64,000 bases of DNA from Agarophyton chilense. Lineage: Eukaryota; Rhodophyta; Florideophyceae; Gracilariales; Gracilariaceae. The notes beneath the pieces are model-generated. The model was not told the origin of the DNA. It ran no database searches and saw nothing but the letters and a program-made list of their open reading frames with translations. Both the position numbers and the translations under genes were made by a program. The stretch is from positions 124,001 through 188,000 of the forward strand of contig JARGXX010000017.1 of the NCBI GenBank assembly GCA_030374765.1, given 5' to 3'. Below are positions 54,010 to 63,355 of this stretch, piece after piece (the stretch's first letter is position 1; each line of letters starts with the position of its first letter).

Positions 54010-55941
54010 CTAATAAAAACTGTACAAGCCTCGCCGCCGCAAAACCACCAACACCATCCACGAAACACACACAACTGTTGTAGTGATTACCATCACAACG
54101 GCCAAAAACCAAAAACGACTGGCGGAAGCTTCAAACAGGGGAATGGTAATATTCATTCCAAACACACCAGCCACAACGGCGCCAAAACCAAACATCATAC
54201 TGACAACACTCATGGCGAGCTCTACAGAGAGCAGCCTATTTCGCAATGTGTCCAGATGAATCATGACCAGATCCTCTGTGTCCTCAATGCCATCGTTGAG
54301 AAGAGAGGCTTGATTGACATGCAGGTCTATTGCCTGCAAGTACGCTTCAAGCAAAGTTTCCACTTCGCTGTGATCTACGGCGCTTCGCGCATAATTTTCC
54401 GATATATGCTTCTCAGTGAGGTACATGCTGGCCATTTCCTCATCCTCATCCAACAGGTTTTCCAAGACGGTTCGAACGCTATTTGCTCGTGCTTGAAATT
54501 GATTGAGTTGTTGCTTTTTCAAGCGAAGCTGCTCCAACATCTTAGTGGTCAGCTCATTTGGCATCTGATGCAGATACTCCTCAATCTGCGGTTTAAGGCT
54601 ACCAAATTCGGTCTCCAATCCCATGGCCAGGTAGATCAAAATGCCCTCCAAGGCGCGAAACTCAAACGGCTGAGGATTTTCGGCATCCGGGCGCGCCATA
54701 ATAGACTGCGTGGCGATGTACAACAATTTCTTGGTCTTTTCCTTTTCTGTGTCAAACAAGAACATCTTATCATACAAAACGATAGCCCGCAAGCCCTCAA
54801 GAGAAACAACAATGGCCGAATGTCGCACCCACAGGGCCGGCTTGGCAGCGAAGGCCGGATCGACCTGACGAATATCACGCGCCTGCAACGAGTTGCGCAA
54901 GTAATCGCGCAGAGCCTTTTGCGCGGTCTTGCGGTTGGCGATAGCGTCTGGTTCGAAGAGACGCGAAAAGTGTTTGAGTTCGGGCGATGGCAATGGAGCA
55001 TCTCCGTTGAGCCACTTGTTTACGATGTGGCGCGGGGGTTGCGAGCCGGGAAAGGCTGAACGAGCCTCCTGCAGGATGTCGGCGCGCCTCATTTGGCGGT
55101 TGGTTACGTTTCCCTTTGCGTCAATCTGGATGCAGTCCAGTTTGCCGTCGGTGTAGCGGACGCGACTGGGCGGTGGGAGTGCGGCGGCGGCGTCAGCAGC
55201 GGAGAGGTGCGAGAAGTGCGGACGTTTCTGAGACGGGCGGGTGGGAAGCGCGGGGGGCGAGGCGGTTGGTAAGTTGGGTTCGGTTTCGGAGCGCGGAATG
55301 GGATCGGTGGGATGTTCAACTAGACTGGCGGCGGTGGTGGTGGCGGCTGCGTCATCCGAATCAGAGTCGAACGGATCGGGTGGAAGCTGTTGCGACACGG
55401 AGGAGACGTTGTGGTGGTGGTCTAGCCTGGAGGCCGGGGCAAAGGAGACGCCAAAGTGTTCGTGCTGTGCCTGGTCGCGCGCCAGCTCGGAGGCAACATA
55501 CTCGCTGAAGGAAACGGGGGTGGGCTCCGGGACGAAGACGGGCGAGGGGCGTGGTGAGGGGCGGGGGCGCGGGGAGTGGGGGGGAGAGCAAGTGGGATCG
55601 GGGGGGAGGGCGGTGATGGAGTAGGCTTCGGCGTCGAGCACCATTTCGGTGGTGGAGGCGGCGGGCACGGTGGGTAGTATGATGCGCGGCGGCTCGGGCG
55701 GCGAGCTGGAGAGGTTCGGGTCGGAAGTGGCGCGATGCATGGCGGGGGGGGGGGGGGGGCGGAAGGAGGTCGAGGGGGAAAGGGCAGATGGGCGTGGCGG
55801 CCGCGGTGAAGGCGACGACGACGGCGGCGGCGGACTAGCGGCGGCGGATGAAGGAGGCGGGCGGCTGAGCGCGGCGAAGCGTTGGGCGGCGGTAGAAGAT
55901 GGAGGCGGAGGCGGAGGCGGAGGCGGAGGCGGAGGCGCCAT
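54010..55941 (-). CDS. MRS2: MRS2/CorA-type magnesium transporter
   Basis: 643 residues in one exon, starting at the ATG at 55,941. Residues 1-260 are Pro/Ser-rich and presumably disordered. From about 260 the MRS2 core follows: LWVRHSAIVVSLEGLRAIVL and PFEFRALEGIL are family hallmarks, then a long helical region. Two C-terminal membrane segments follow; the first ends in GMN (AGVFGMNI), the pore signature of CorA/MRS2 channels, and the second is WFLAVVMVITTTVVCVSWMV. MRS2 proteins are pentameric Mg2+ channels, classically in the mitochondrial inner membrane and in plants also plastid or vacuole. No clear transit peptide is visible in the Pro-rich start, so location is open. The frame is open to 56,109, but the upstream part would overlap the divergent gene. 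Confidence 0.93.
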   Translation of the reverse strand: MAPPPPPPPPPPPPSSTAAQRFAALSRPPPSSAAASPPPPSSSPSPRPPRPSALSPSTSFRPPPPPAMHRATSDPNLSSSPPEPPRIILPTVPAASTTEMVLDAEAYSITALPPDPTCSPPHSPRPRPSPRPSPVFVPEPTPVSFSEYVASELARDQAQHEHFGVSFAPASRLDHHHNVSSVSQQLPPDPFDSDSDDAAATTTAASLVEHPTDPIPRSETEPNLPTASPPALPTRPSQKRPHFSHLSAADAAAALPPPSRVRYTDGKLDCIQIDAKGNVTNRQMRRADILQEARSAFPGSQPPRHIVNKWLNGDAPLPSPELKHFSRLFEPDAIANRKTAQKALRDYLRNSLQARDIRQVDPAFAAKPALWVRHSAIVVSLEGLRAIVLYDKMFLFDTEKEKTKKLLYIATQSIMARPDAENPQPFEFRALEGILIYLAMGLETEFGSLKPQIEEYLHQMPNELTTKMLEQLRLKKQQLNQFQARANSVRTVLENLLDEDEEMASMYLTEKHISENYARSAVDHSEVETLLEAYLQAIDLHVNQASLLNDGIEDTEDLVMIHLDTLRNRLLSVELAMSVVSMMFGFGAVVAGVFGMNITIPLFEASASRFWFLAVVMVITTTVVCVSWMVLVVLRRRGLYSFY

Positions 55942-56107
55942 TTTGGCGCCAAAATCACATTCAGCGCGCGCGAAGCGAAACAGCACAAAAGTCGCTGGCT
56001 GGGCGCGGGCGCGGCGAGTCCCCGCCCGTGGGGGGCACCGACACTTTCTCGTTGTGCTCGCTGCCCCCGCCGCCACCATCGTCGCGCCCCCCAAGTCCAG
56101 ACGCACC
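55942..56107. promoter_or_regulatory. Divergent promoter between MRS2 and DNAJC9-like genes with E2F-type palindrome
   Basis: 166 bp separate the two start codons. At 55,941-55,954 lies TTTTGGCGCCAAAA, a perfect 14-bp palindrome containing the E2F/DP consensus TTTGGCGC on both strands. It touches the MRS2 start codon, so the MRS2 leader may be very short or the site may act mainly on the other gene. The rest is GC-rich without a TATA box. Confidence 0.6.
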
Positions 56108-57100
56108 ATGGCGCCGGTGGTAGACCCTGCGTACTACGACCTTCTCGGCGTCGAGCCGTCCGCCTCGCACGCCGACATCCGCAAGGCCTTTCGCCTCAAG
56201 GCGCTCGAGCTTCACCCCGATCGCAACGGCCTTCATCGCCGCAAGCGCCGCGTCGCCGCCGCTGCTGCTCCTGATGCTGCTAATGATGCTCAAGTTAAAG
56301 CCGCAGACGAACGCGATGATGCTGACGCTGACGCCGACGCCACCGCCGCCTTCCAGAACCTCAAGGCCATCTACGACATTCTCAGCGACCCGGACCGCCG
56401 CGCCCAATACGACCAGTTCGGGCCGCCGTCCAACCCGCACGCCGATCACGACGATTCGCTGCCGGACGCCGCCTCGCTTGCCGAGTTTTTCCGACGTTTT
56501 GCAAGTCGCCTCTCCCCAACCGACATTGCCGCCTACGAGCGCACGTATCGCGACGGTGCGGACGAGAAGCACGATCTCACGGCCCACTTTGAGCGCTTTC
56601 AAGGCGCTGTGCAACAAGTCCTGCAGTACATTCCGTACAGCGCCGAGCGCGATCTCCGGCGCTTTGTGGCGTTTTGGGACCATCAAATTCAGCAAGGTGC
56701 CCTGCAAAGCACGGACCAATACGCCGCGGCCAGGGAGGTGCTGTTGAACAGCGCAGACGAATTTGACAAGAAGAGCACTAACAAACAAAACAACAAGCGA
56801 ACCAAGAAAGCTCGCCCCAAGCCACAGAAGGCTGATTTGTCTGCCTTGACCGCCCTCATTCAGAACAGGGCGCAGCGCGACAAGGATAACTTTGACGCAT
56901 GGTGTGATAACATCGAGCAAAAGTCGCAGCGTCAAACTGATGCTACGTCACGCACGTCGGGCTCTTCGCGTTCGAAAAAGGCTTCGCGTGCGTCTCCCCG
57001 TGTCAAGCGCACTGCGCGCCAGCGCACTACGCCGTCGCCGTCGCCGTCGCCGTTGGCGTCGTCGAGGGGAATTCGCAAGCTACGAAAATCGTCTCGTTGA
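56108..57100 (+). CDS. DNAJC9: DNAJC9-like J-domain histone co-chaperone
   Basis: 330 residues in one exon, ATG at 56,108 in the strong context CACCATGGCG. The J domain starts at residue 9 (YYDLLGVEPSASHADIRKAF) with HPD at 36-38. Helix III resumes at AFQNLKAIYDILSDPDRRAQ, after an insertion of about 40 Ala/Asp-rich residues not found in usual J domains. The middle region (SPTDIAAYERTYRDG) and the C-terminal block (ALIQNRAQRDKDNFDAW) match the DNAJC9 family, which binds H3-H4 and recruits HSP70 during chromatin assembly. The C-terminus is basic, Ser/Arg/Lys-rich. An E2F site in the promoter fits S-phase expression (inference). Confidence 0.88.
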   Translation: MAPVVDPAYYDLLGVEPSASHADIRKAFRLKALELHPDRNGLHRRKRRVAAAAAPDAANDAQVKAADERDDADADADATAAFQNLKAIYDILSDPDRRAQYDQFGPPSNPHADHDDSLPDAASLAEFFRRFASRLSPTDIAAYERTYRDGADEKHDLTAHFERFQGAVQQVLQYIPYSAERDLRRFVAFWDHQIQQGALQSTDQYAAAREVLLNSADEFDKKSTNKQNNKRTKKARPKPQKADLSALTALIQNRAQRDKDNFDAWCDNIEQKSQRQTDATSRTSGSSRSKKASRASPRVKRTARQRTTPSPSPSPLASSRGIRKLRKSSR

Positions 57101-58610
57101 AACGCTTGCTGCTCTTCTTTACAACGAGTTTTCTTTGGGTTTGTTTTCTCTGGCTTTTGCTGTAGCTGCTGCGTGAGCAAGGTCAGAAAAAGAGCTTGAG
57201 CAAGTGTGGCTGTGTATGTCGCTGGTTGTTGTTGTTGGTGGTGGTGGTGTTGTTGCAGTGTGTTAGTCGAAAACAAAATGTTAAACTCTGCGCCGCACTT
57301 GGTCAAGTCGCTTCGAGTCACTCGTATAGCGTTGCGCAGCAGGCGTTGGTGACAGGGAGGGAGGAGAGCAACAAGCTCGTGTTTGCGCCGCCAAACAAAG
57401 GCTTTGCTCATTTTGCTTTGATGAGTCTGCTGCACTATGACACAAGCGACGCAATCGTGTCACCACCTCGTTCAAAAAGCGTGTGCGTTGCATATGACCG
57501 CGTTGTTTGTCAATAATACGAGACGAGCGCGACGCAGTGGATCGGACGCACCAGCGCGTGGAAACACATGACGATTTGTGCTTGATGCAGGAGGCAGCTC
57601 GACTGCTGGGCTGTGGCGCGGGTGAAGGGGGAGGAGGCGGTGGTGGCGACGATGATGGCAAAGAGAGTAGCTTTGACGATTGCACCGACGGTTGTGACGA
57701 CAATGGCAATGAGTGTTGAGGAGACGCATATCGCCGCGACCGACGTCGGAATATTGTGGGGATGGTTCGAGATGGCGCCAGCTGGTCGCACGGCCGCGTC
57801 TGTCTGTCTCGATGAGGATACTGACTGCTGCTCATCACGCGCGGGCACGATTGCAGGGAGAGAAACGACGGAGAGACGAAGGGGTCGATGAAGTAGGGGG
57901 TCGATGGGGAGAGGGGATCGATGGAGGAAAAGGATGGACGGGCGATTCACAATGGGGAGGGAATAAGGACAGGTCTCAGATACGGAGAGGAGGCGGGGCG
58001 GAGAAGGCCGGACGCATAGTAAAGCAAAGCGAAGGGGGACAGGGATGGCGTAGAGAACGGAGACGGGGGGTGGGATAGCGTGGTTTTAAGGGATCGCTCA
58101 GAGTTGCTCACACAAAGGTTTGAATGTGATTCAAAACAGACGTTTGAGGTGTTTCTCAGAGCCGTTTGGGCAGCAGCTCGACGGGTGCGCGAGTTGTGAG
58201 ATCTGCAAGCGCAGAAAGAACGCCTTCTGTTTGGGTCCATTTTGGCGGTTTGAATTCAAACGCGCCGCGGGGGTGAGGGCCTCACGGCGCGGCGCGCCGA
58301 AAAAAGGCGTGCCGCCGCGTAGCAGTGAGGCAATGAGCACTGCTGCCTGAATTGCGCAACTGTCACACTTGGGCGCCAGCGACTGTACAAGATCTCGCCG
58401 AAGCTCTCTGTCTCTCTCTCTATGTACGTACCTTCGCAACGACGCATGCTCCCGTATGACAGACAAGTGCTTCGCCGCGACAAGTCCTTTCTTTCTTTGT
58501 CACATTCCTTCACCACTGCGCTGCCACTGTCCAGTTAACAGCAGGCGCCCCTGCGCTCAGCGCTCAGATCAGCCGCACGCTCTAGCTCTAGAGCACCCAC
58601 AAAAATGTCG
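57101..58610. other. GC- and purine-rich interval between convergent genes
   Basis: 1.5 kb between the DNAJC9-like stop and the FGAM synthase stop. Short ORFs only. The plus strand is G-rich at about 57,620-58,080. A perfect palindrome GTTTGAATTCAAAC is at 58,248-58,261 beside an E2F-like TTTTGGCGG (58,240-58,248), and an inverted GC block is at 58,261-58,320. This may be a promoter for a short unrecognised transcript. Confidence 0.4.
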
Positions 58611-61600
58611 TCATACCGCGCGCTCATTCACAACCCACTCATGTGCGTTCTGGAACATGCGCAGCCACGGCGACGCCTCAAGCTGCTCGATCCCCCCCGG
58701 CGCATACGCCCACTGCCACTTTAGCACCGTGCGCTCCGGGTGCGGCATCATCGCCAAGTGTCGCCCATCCCTGGAGCACAGTCCGGCAATAGCATGCATG
58801 GATCCATTCGGGTTTTCGGGGTACGTCATCGTCGCCTCGCCGTCGTCGTCCACGTAGCGTAACGCCACCAGATTCATACGCTCCACCTCCTCCAAAACCT
58901 GTTGCGACGCAAAGTATGCACGCCCCTCACCATGCGCAACCCACACTCCCAGCTGAGCCGAGCCCATCCCCCGCAGCATCACTGCGCCGCACTCGTCCGC
59001 AATTCTCACAGTAGAGAAGCGAGATTCGTATCTCCCCGATTTGTTGTGAATGAAACGCGGTTGACAGTTCTCTTCCACCTCCTGTGGTGCGAACGGCACA
59101 CGTCCCAACAACGCCATCAACTGGCACCCATTACAAACGCCTAACGAGAACGTATCCGTGCGCGAGTAGAACGCCTCAAATTCGTCGCGCACCCTCTCAT
59201 TGTAGCGAATCACAGCCGCCCAACCTTTGGCCGAATCCAGCACATCCGCGTACGAAAACCCTCCAACAAACGCCACACCATTGAACTGCGACAAACCAAT
59301 CGCCCCACTCGATATGTCCCGCATGCACACGTCCCAGCATTCAAACCCGCTCATGTGAAACGCCGCGCTCATCTCTCGGTCTCCATTGGAGCCTTCTTCT
59401 CTAATGATTGCTACTTTTGGCTTGTTCTTGCGCTCCAGCACGTGCTGCGCTGTTGGCCTGGGCGTGTACGGCACCACGTACGTCGGTCCAAGTTTGCGCC
59501 TCAAGTTTTCCTGTTCGGCGTCCACGCACTCAGTGTTGGCCTGTTGCCTTTCCAGAGCGAACGACGTGTGTTCCCACGCGTCTCTATAGTCGCGAATGTC
59601 ACCCGCCAAAACCTCGTTTCCTCCGTCCGTGATGTGAACCTCATTGTCGCTTCTGCTGTGCCCAACAATGTGATAAGGCACTTCTCTCGCCGCGATCTGT
59701 TCACACAGCTCTGCTTCAAACCCATGGCGCACTTCTATCACGATTCCCAGTTCCTCGGCAAACAGGGCAGCCACCGTGTCACAGCCGAGGCTCTCAGAGT
59801 CGACGGCCACATCAAGCCCGCAGTTGCCACCAAATGCCATCTCCAGAAGCGCAGTGATCAAGCCGCCATCGCTGACATCGTGGCAGGACAGAACCGCCTC
59901 GTGGTCAATGAGCTCCTGCACAGCATCAAACGCGTTAGCCAACAAACTGCCTCCGTCAAGCATATCAGGCGGCGTTTGTCCCAGCTGCGAATACACCTGC
60001 GCAAGCGCACTTCCCCCAAGCCGCCTTCTGCCGCTCGCAATATCAATGTGAACGAGTGCACTGTCACCAGGCGCTTTGATGTCCGGGGTCAGTTTACGCT
60101 CAACATTTTCCATTGTGCAATACCCGCTGACGACCAAGGTGCCCGGCGCTCGGACCATTTCCGTTGCTGGCGCGTCATCGTCGTTGTCAGTGGGACAGCG
60201 CGCCGCCATGGACAGGGAATCCTTGCCGCCGTCGACGGCAATGCCCAATTGCACCATGACGTCGCTCATGGCCACAGCGGCGTCATAGAGCGACGCGCAG
60301 TCGCCGGGCAGTTTGGCGGCCCACATCCAGTTGGCTTCGCACTTGATGTGCATTCTGGACGTGAGCTTGGCGCCGCACAAGTTGGTCATCATCTCGCCCA
60401 CGCTCATTCGAGCCATGGCCTGCGGCGACAGCGCAGTAAGAGTGGGCCGTTCGCCAATGGCAGTGGCCGACCCTCGCAGGCTAAAGTGCGACTGAGCGGA
60501 AACGGCATAGTCGCACAACGGCAGCTGCAAGGCGCCTACGCACTGTTGCTGCGCCACGAGGCCAGTAACGCTACGGTCCACCTTGGTGGTGAGGAACCTC
60601 TTCGAGCCCACGCCCATGAGCGAAAGCACGCGTCTCAACGCCGATTCGACGGAGGTGCTCGGTGGAAGTTGCAAACGCTGTGCGCAAAGCACGACGCGCG
60701 AGTCGGTAAACGTCTTTTGCGGCAGATCCCCTAACACGGCGTGCAAATCCATGTCCACGACGGCCTCGCGCTGCAGCTCGTCCCACAGCACGATGCGACC
60801 GGAGCCATCAATGGTGCCCAACACGGTGGGCACGACGTTTTCCCTGTCACACAGAGTGCGGAACAGGGGCTCGTGCTCGGGGCGCAACAGCAGTCCAAAC
60901 TGTTCCTGATACTCTGCGACCCAAATCTCGAGCGCGGAAAGCGTAGCGTCACCCACAAGCACGTTGCGGACGTGGATCTTGGCGCCGGCGGGATAGATGA
61001 GCTCCTTGACGACGTTGCAGTTGCCGCCGGCGCCCTGATCGTGGATGGACACGATGGGGTTTTTCTGGCCCATTTCGACGCAGGCGCGCAACACGCGGTA
61101 CACCTTTTGCGCCATCTCGGCGTCGCCGCGTTGCACGGCATTGAAGTCGAGATCGGCGGCATTGTCGCCCTGCATCATGCTGGAGGCGGCGCCGCCGCCC
61201 ATTCCAATGCGGTAGGCCGGGCCACCGACCTTGATGACGAGCAGGCCAACGGTGGGGGCGCCCTTGGTGGCGTGCTGATGGTGCATCTGCCCCATGGCGC
61301 CGGAAAACATGATGGGTTTGACGTACTCCCTGCGCAGCCCGTCGGGCATTCTGAGGGCGTAACTGCGCGCAAAGCCGCTGACAACGGGCTCGCCAAACTT
61401 GTTTCCGTAGTCGCTGGCGCCGTTGCTGGCCTGGATGAGGATCTGCAGCGGGGAGGCGAGGTTGGTAGGGTAGCGAAACGCAGGCGATTCCCAGGGATGG
61501 GCGCAATGTGGGATGTACAGATTGCCGACGGCATAGCCGGCGGTGGCAACGCCAAGCAGACTGCCGGTGCCGGTGGCGGCGGTGTCGCGGATGCGGCCGC

Positions 61601-62840
61601 CCGTTCCGGTCTCTGCGCCGGGGAAGGGGGCGACGCCGCTCGGAAAGTTGTGGGTCTCGGCGGTGAAGAGCACGTCAGTATCGACGGGACGCACACACAA
61701 GGCGCTTGGACTACCCGGACGGCTCGGGGTGAGCAGCGGGACGTGGGTGGCGCGGATGGTGGAGGAATTGTCAGCAAAGGCAATGACGGAATTGGCGCGA
61801 TTGAGACGCAACGGTTGACGCACAATGTGAAGCAATGAGTGCGGGGCGGGGTGATTGTCAATGACGAGGTGGGCGTTGAAAAACCAGTGGCGCGAGTGCT
61901 CAGAGTTGCTTTGGGCTAGATCGTAGAGCTCCACGTTGGTGGGGTTTCGACGGAGACGGCGGAACATGGCGGTGTAGTAGGCAATGTCGGCGTCATCAAA
62001 GGCGAGCCCATCGGTGCGATTGATATGACGAAGAGCGTGCTCGCCGCGCTGCAGCACATCGACGCGGAAGGGGGCGGGTGGGTGCAAGGCGAGTTGAAAG
62101 GAAGTGAGACGCGGCGGATACTCCATCTCTGTCATGCGATCATGCACGGCGGCGCGAAAGGCGGCGACCATGCGAGTAACGTGTTGTTGCGACGGGGCGT
62201 CTGCATCGTGAGTCGCAAAGCACAATTGGTACCGACGCGACAACTCGATACGATGGACAGCAAAGATAGCGCACGCATGACAGACAGCAACGGCATTGGC
62301 CGACCACGCGGTCTGGAAGTTGAGTCGCGGGCCGACGTGCACAAGATGCACATCGGGCATTGAGGACACGGGCGGTAGGGAGGAGGCGACAGTGAGATAT
62401 TGCGGCTCAAAGGTCTGTGCCAGCAACCAGCGTAGCTGGGCGCGGTGGGCGGCGGTGAGAGCGGAAACAATTCCCACATTGTACACGAGCTCCTCGTGCA
62501 CGACGACGGCGTGGCGCGCGGCGCCGAACGCTTGGGCAGCGATGCGTTGCGTGTGCGGCGACGGCGGGTGCACGCGGCGGTGCAGGTGCACGACGGCGGC
62601 GCGCTCGGGCGACGGGGATGGCGTCGCGGACGGGGGCGACAACGGCGTCGGGCGTGGCGAAGACAAGGGCGATGACGATGAGGATGAGGACGACGGAGCG
62701 CGACACGAAGGAGGGCGGCGGCGGTGGCGGTGGCGGTGGTGGTGGTGGCGGAGACGGCGCGGCAGCGCTGGCGACGGGACGAAGGCGACAGCGACGTCGT
62801 CGGCATGGGGGCGACGACCATCGGTTCGAGCGCACGCCAT
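58611..62840 (-). CDS. PFAS: Phosphoribosylformylglycinamidine (FGAM) synthase
   Basis: 1,409 residues in one exon, ATG at 62,840. It catalyses the fourth step of purine synthesis (FGAR + Gln + ATP to FGAM). It is the long single-chain type of eukaryotes and Gram-negative bacteria. Hallmarks include VGPRLNFQTAWSANA in the PurS-like N-terminal domain, SNSEHSRHWFF, FTAETHNFPSGVAPFPGAET, GGGAASSMMQGDNAADLDF, KVDRSVTGLVAQQQCVG and DGGKDSLSMAA in the two synthetase halves. The C-terminal glutaminase has EEGSNGDREM, the nucleophile Cys in GVCNGCQ (near residue 1,233), HGEG and the His/Glu pair in MPHPER (near 1,367). The N-terminal 90 residues are Arg/Ser/Pro-rich and extra compared with typical enzymes, perhaps a targeting peptide. 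The frame is open to 63,200, but that part looks non-coding. Confidence 0.96.
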   Translation of the reverse strand: MACARTDGRRPHADDVAVAFVPSPALPRRLRHHHHRHRHRRRPPSCRAPSSSSSSSSPLSSPRPTPLSPPSATPSPSPERAAVVHLHRRVHPPSPHTQRIAAQAFGAARHAVVVHEELVYNVGIVSALTAAHRAQLRWLLAQTFEPQYLTVASSLPPVSSMPDVHLVHVGPRLNFQTAWSANAVAVCHACAIFAVHRIELSRRYQLCFATHDADAPSQQHVTRMVAAFRAAVHDRMTEMEYPPRLTSFQLALHPPAPFRVDVLQRGEHALRHINRTDGLAFDDADIAYYTAMFRRLRRNPTNVELYDLAQSNSEHSRHWFFNAHLVIDNHPAPHSLLHIVRQPLRLNRANSVIAFADNSSTIRATHVPLLTPSRPGSPSALCVRPVDTDVLFTAETHNFPSGVAPFPGAETGTGGRIRDTAATGTGSLLGVATAGYAVGNLYIPHCAHPWESPAFRYPTNLASPLQILIQASNGASDYGNKFGEPVVSGFARSYALRMPDGLRREYVKPIMFSGAMGQMHHQHATKGAPTVGLLVIKVGGPAYRIGMGGGAASSMMQGDNAADLDFNAVQRGDAEMAQKVYRVLRACVEMGQKNPIVSIHDQGAGGNCNVVKELIYPAGAKIHVRNVLVGDATLSALEIWVAEYQEQFGLLLRPEHEPLFRTLCDRENVVPTVLGTIDGSGRIVLWDELQREAVVDMDLHAVLGDLPQKTFTDSRVVLCAQRLQLPPSTSVESALRRVLSLMGVGSKRFLTTKVDRSVTGLVAQQQCVGALQLPLCDYAVSAQSHFSLRGSATAIGERPTLTALSPQAMARMSVGEMMTNLCGAKLTSRMHIKCEANWMWAAKLPGDCASLYDAAVAMSDVMVQLGIAVDGGKDSLSMAARCPTDNDDDAPATEMVRAPGTLVVSGYCTMENVERKLTPDIKAPGDSALVHIDIASGRRRLGGSALAQVYSQLGQTPPDMLDGGSLLANAFDAVQELIDHEAVLSCHDVSDGGLITALLEMAFGGNCGLDVAVDSESLGCDTVAALFAEELGIVIEVRHGFEAELCEQIAAREVPYHIVGHSRSDNEVHITDGGNEVLAGDIRDYRDAWEHTSFALERQQANTECVDAEQENLRRKLGPTYVVPYTPRPTAQHVLERKNKPKVAIIREEGSNGDREMSAAFHMSGFECWDVCMRDISSGAIGLSQFNGVAFVGGFSYADVLDSAKGWAAVIRYNERVRDEFEAFYSRTDTFSLGVCNGCQLMALLGRVPFAPQEVEENCQPRFIHNKSGRYESRFSTVRIADECGAVMLRGMGSAQLGVWVAHGEGRAYFASQQVLEEVERMNLVALRYVDDDGEATMTYPENPNGSMHAIAGLCSRDGRHLAMMPHPERTVLKWQWAYAPGGIEQLEASPWLRMFQNAHEWVVNERAV

Positions 62841-63355
62841 GACGCGCTTGTCGCGGGGGCGACGACGACGACGACGGTGAGTAGCAGGTTTGACGGTCGG
62901 GGGGGCGAGCTGAAACGCAAGAGCGCATGGCGCGGCACCGGTGGTGGTTGGTGCGGCACCGATAGTGGAGCGGCACCGATAGTGGAGCGGCACCGATACG
63001 GAGTTTGGATGTGTTTGGATGTGCTTACAGCGACATACAGTTGTGTTTGACTGACTGAGAGCGAACGATCTTGAGATAGATATTGGGCGGAAATATCGGG
63101 GGGGGGGCGCAGATATTTTGCTAGAGCCATTTTGCGATGGCGCACATTTTTGTGTGGGTAAGGCGGCGGCGGGCGGTCGGCGGGCAGTTGTGTGCCACAC
63201 ACGTCGGGGGGGGGGCCGTGCGCGCGCGCGTGCGTGCGCCCGTTTGGTGGTGCTCGCTCGTCACTCGCTGCGGACGGCGACGACGCGATGCGCTTTTTCA
63301 CCACAGCGATGGGCGGCGCCGTCGGTTGTCATCTCAGCGCACAGTCTTCGTCGTC
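62841..63355. promoter_or_regulatory. Divergent promoter between FGAM synthase and ARID genes
   Basis: 515 bp between start codons. At 62,932-62,998 a unit GCGGCACCGATAGTGGA recurs (exact period 17 bp for the units at 62,953, 62,970 and 62,987, with a degenerate copy at about 62,934). At 63,085-63,096 TTGGGCGGAAAT contains an E2F-like GGCGGAAA. G runs occur at 63,100 and 63,206. No TATA box is obvious. Confidence 0.5.

Noticed and set aside
55649-56107. Upstream extension of the DNAJC9-like ORF on the plus strand
   Set aside because: It overlaps the MRS2 N-terminal coding region and is Gly/Glu repeat shadow; the ATG at 56,108 has a strong context and directly precedes the J domain.
59355-60734. 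459-codon plus ORF inside the FGAM synthase gene (also 60,741-61,838)
   Set aside because: Antisense shadow of a highly conserved enzyme gene with GC-rich third positions.
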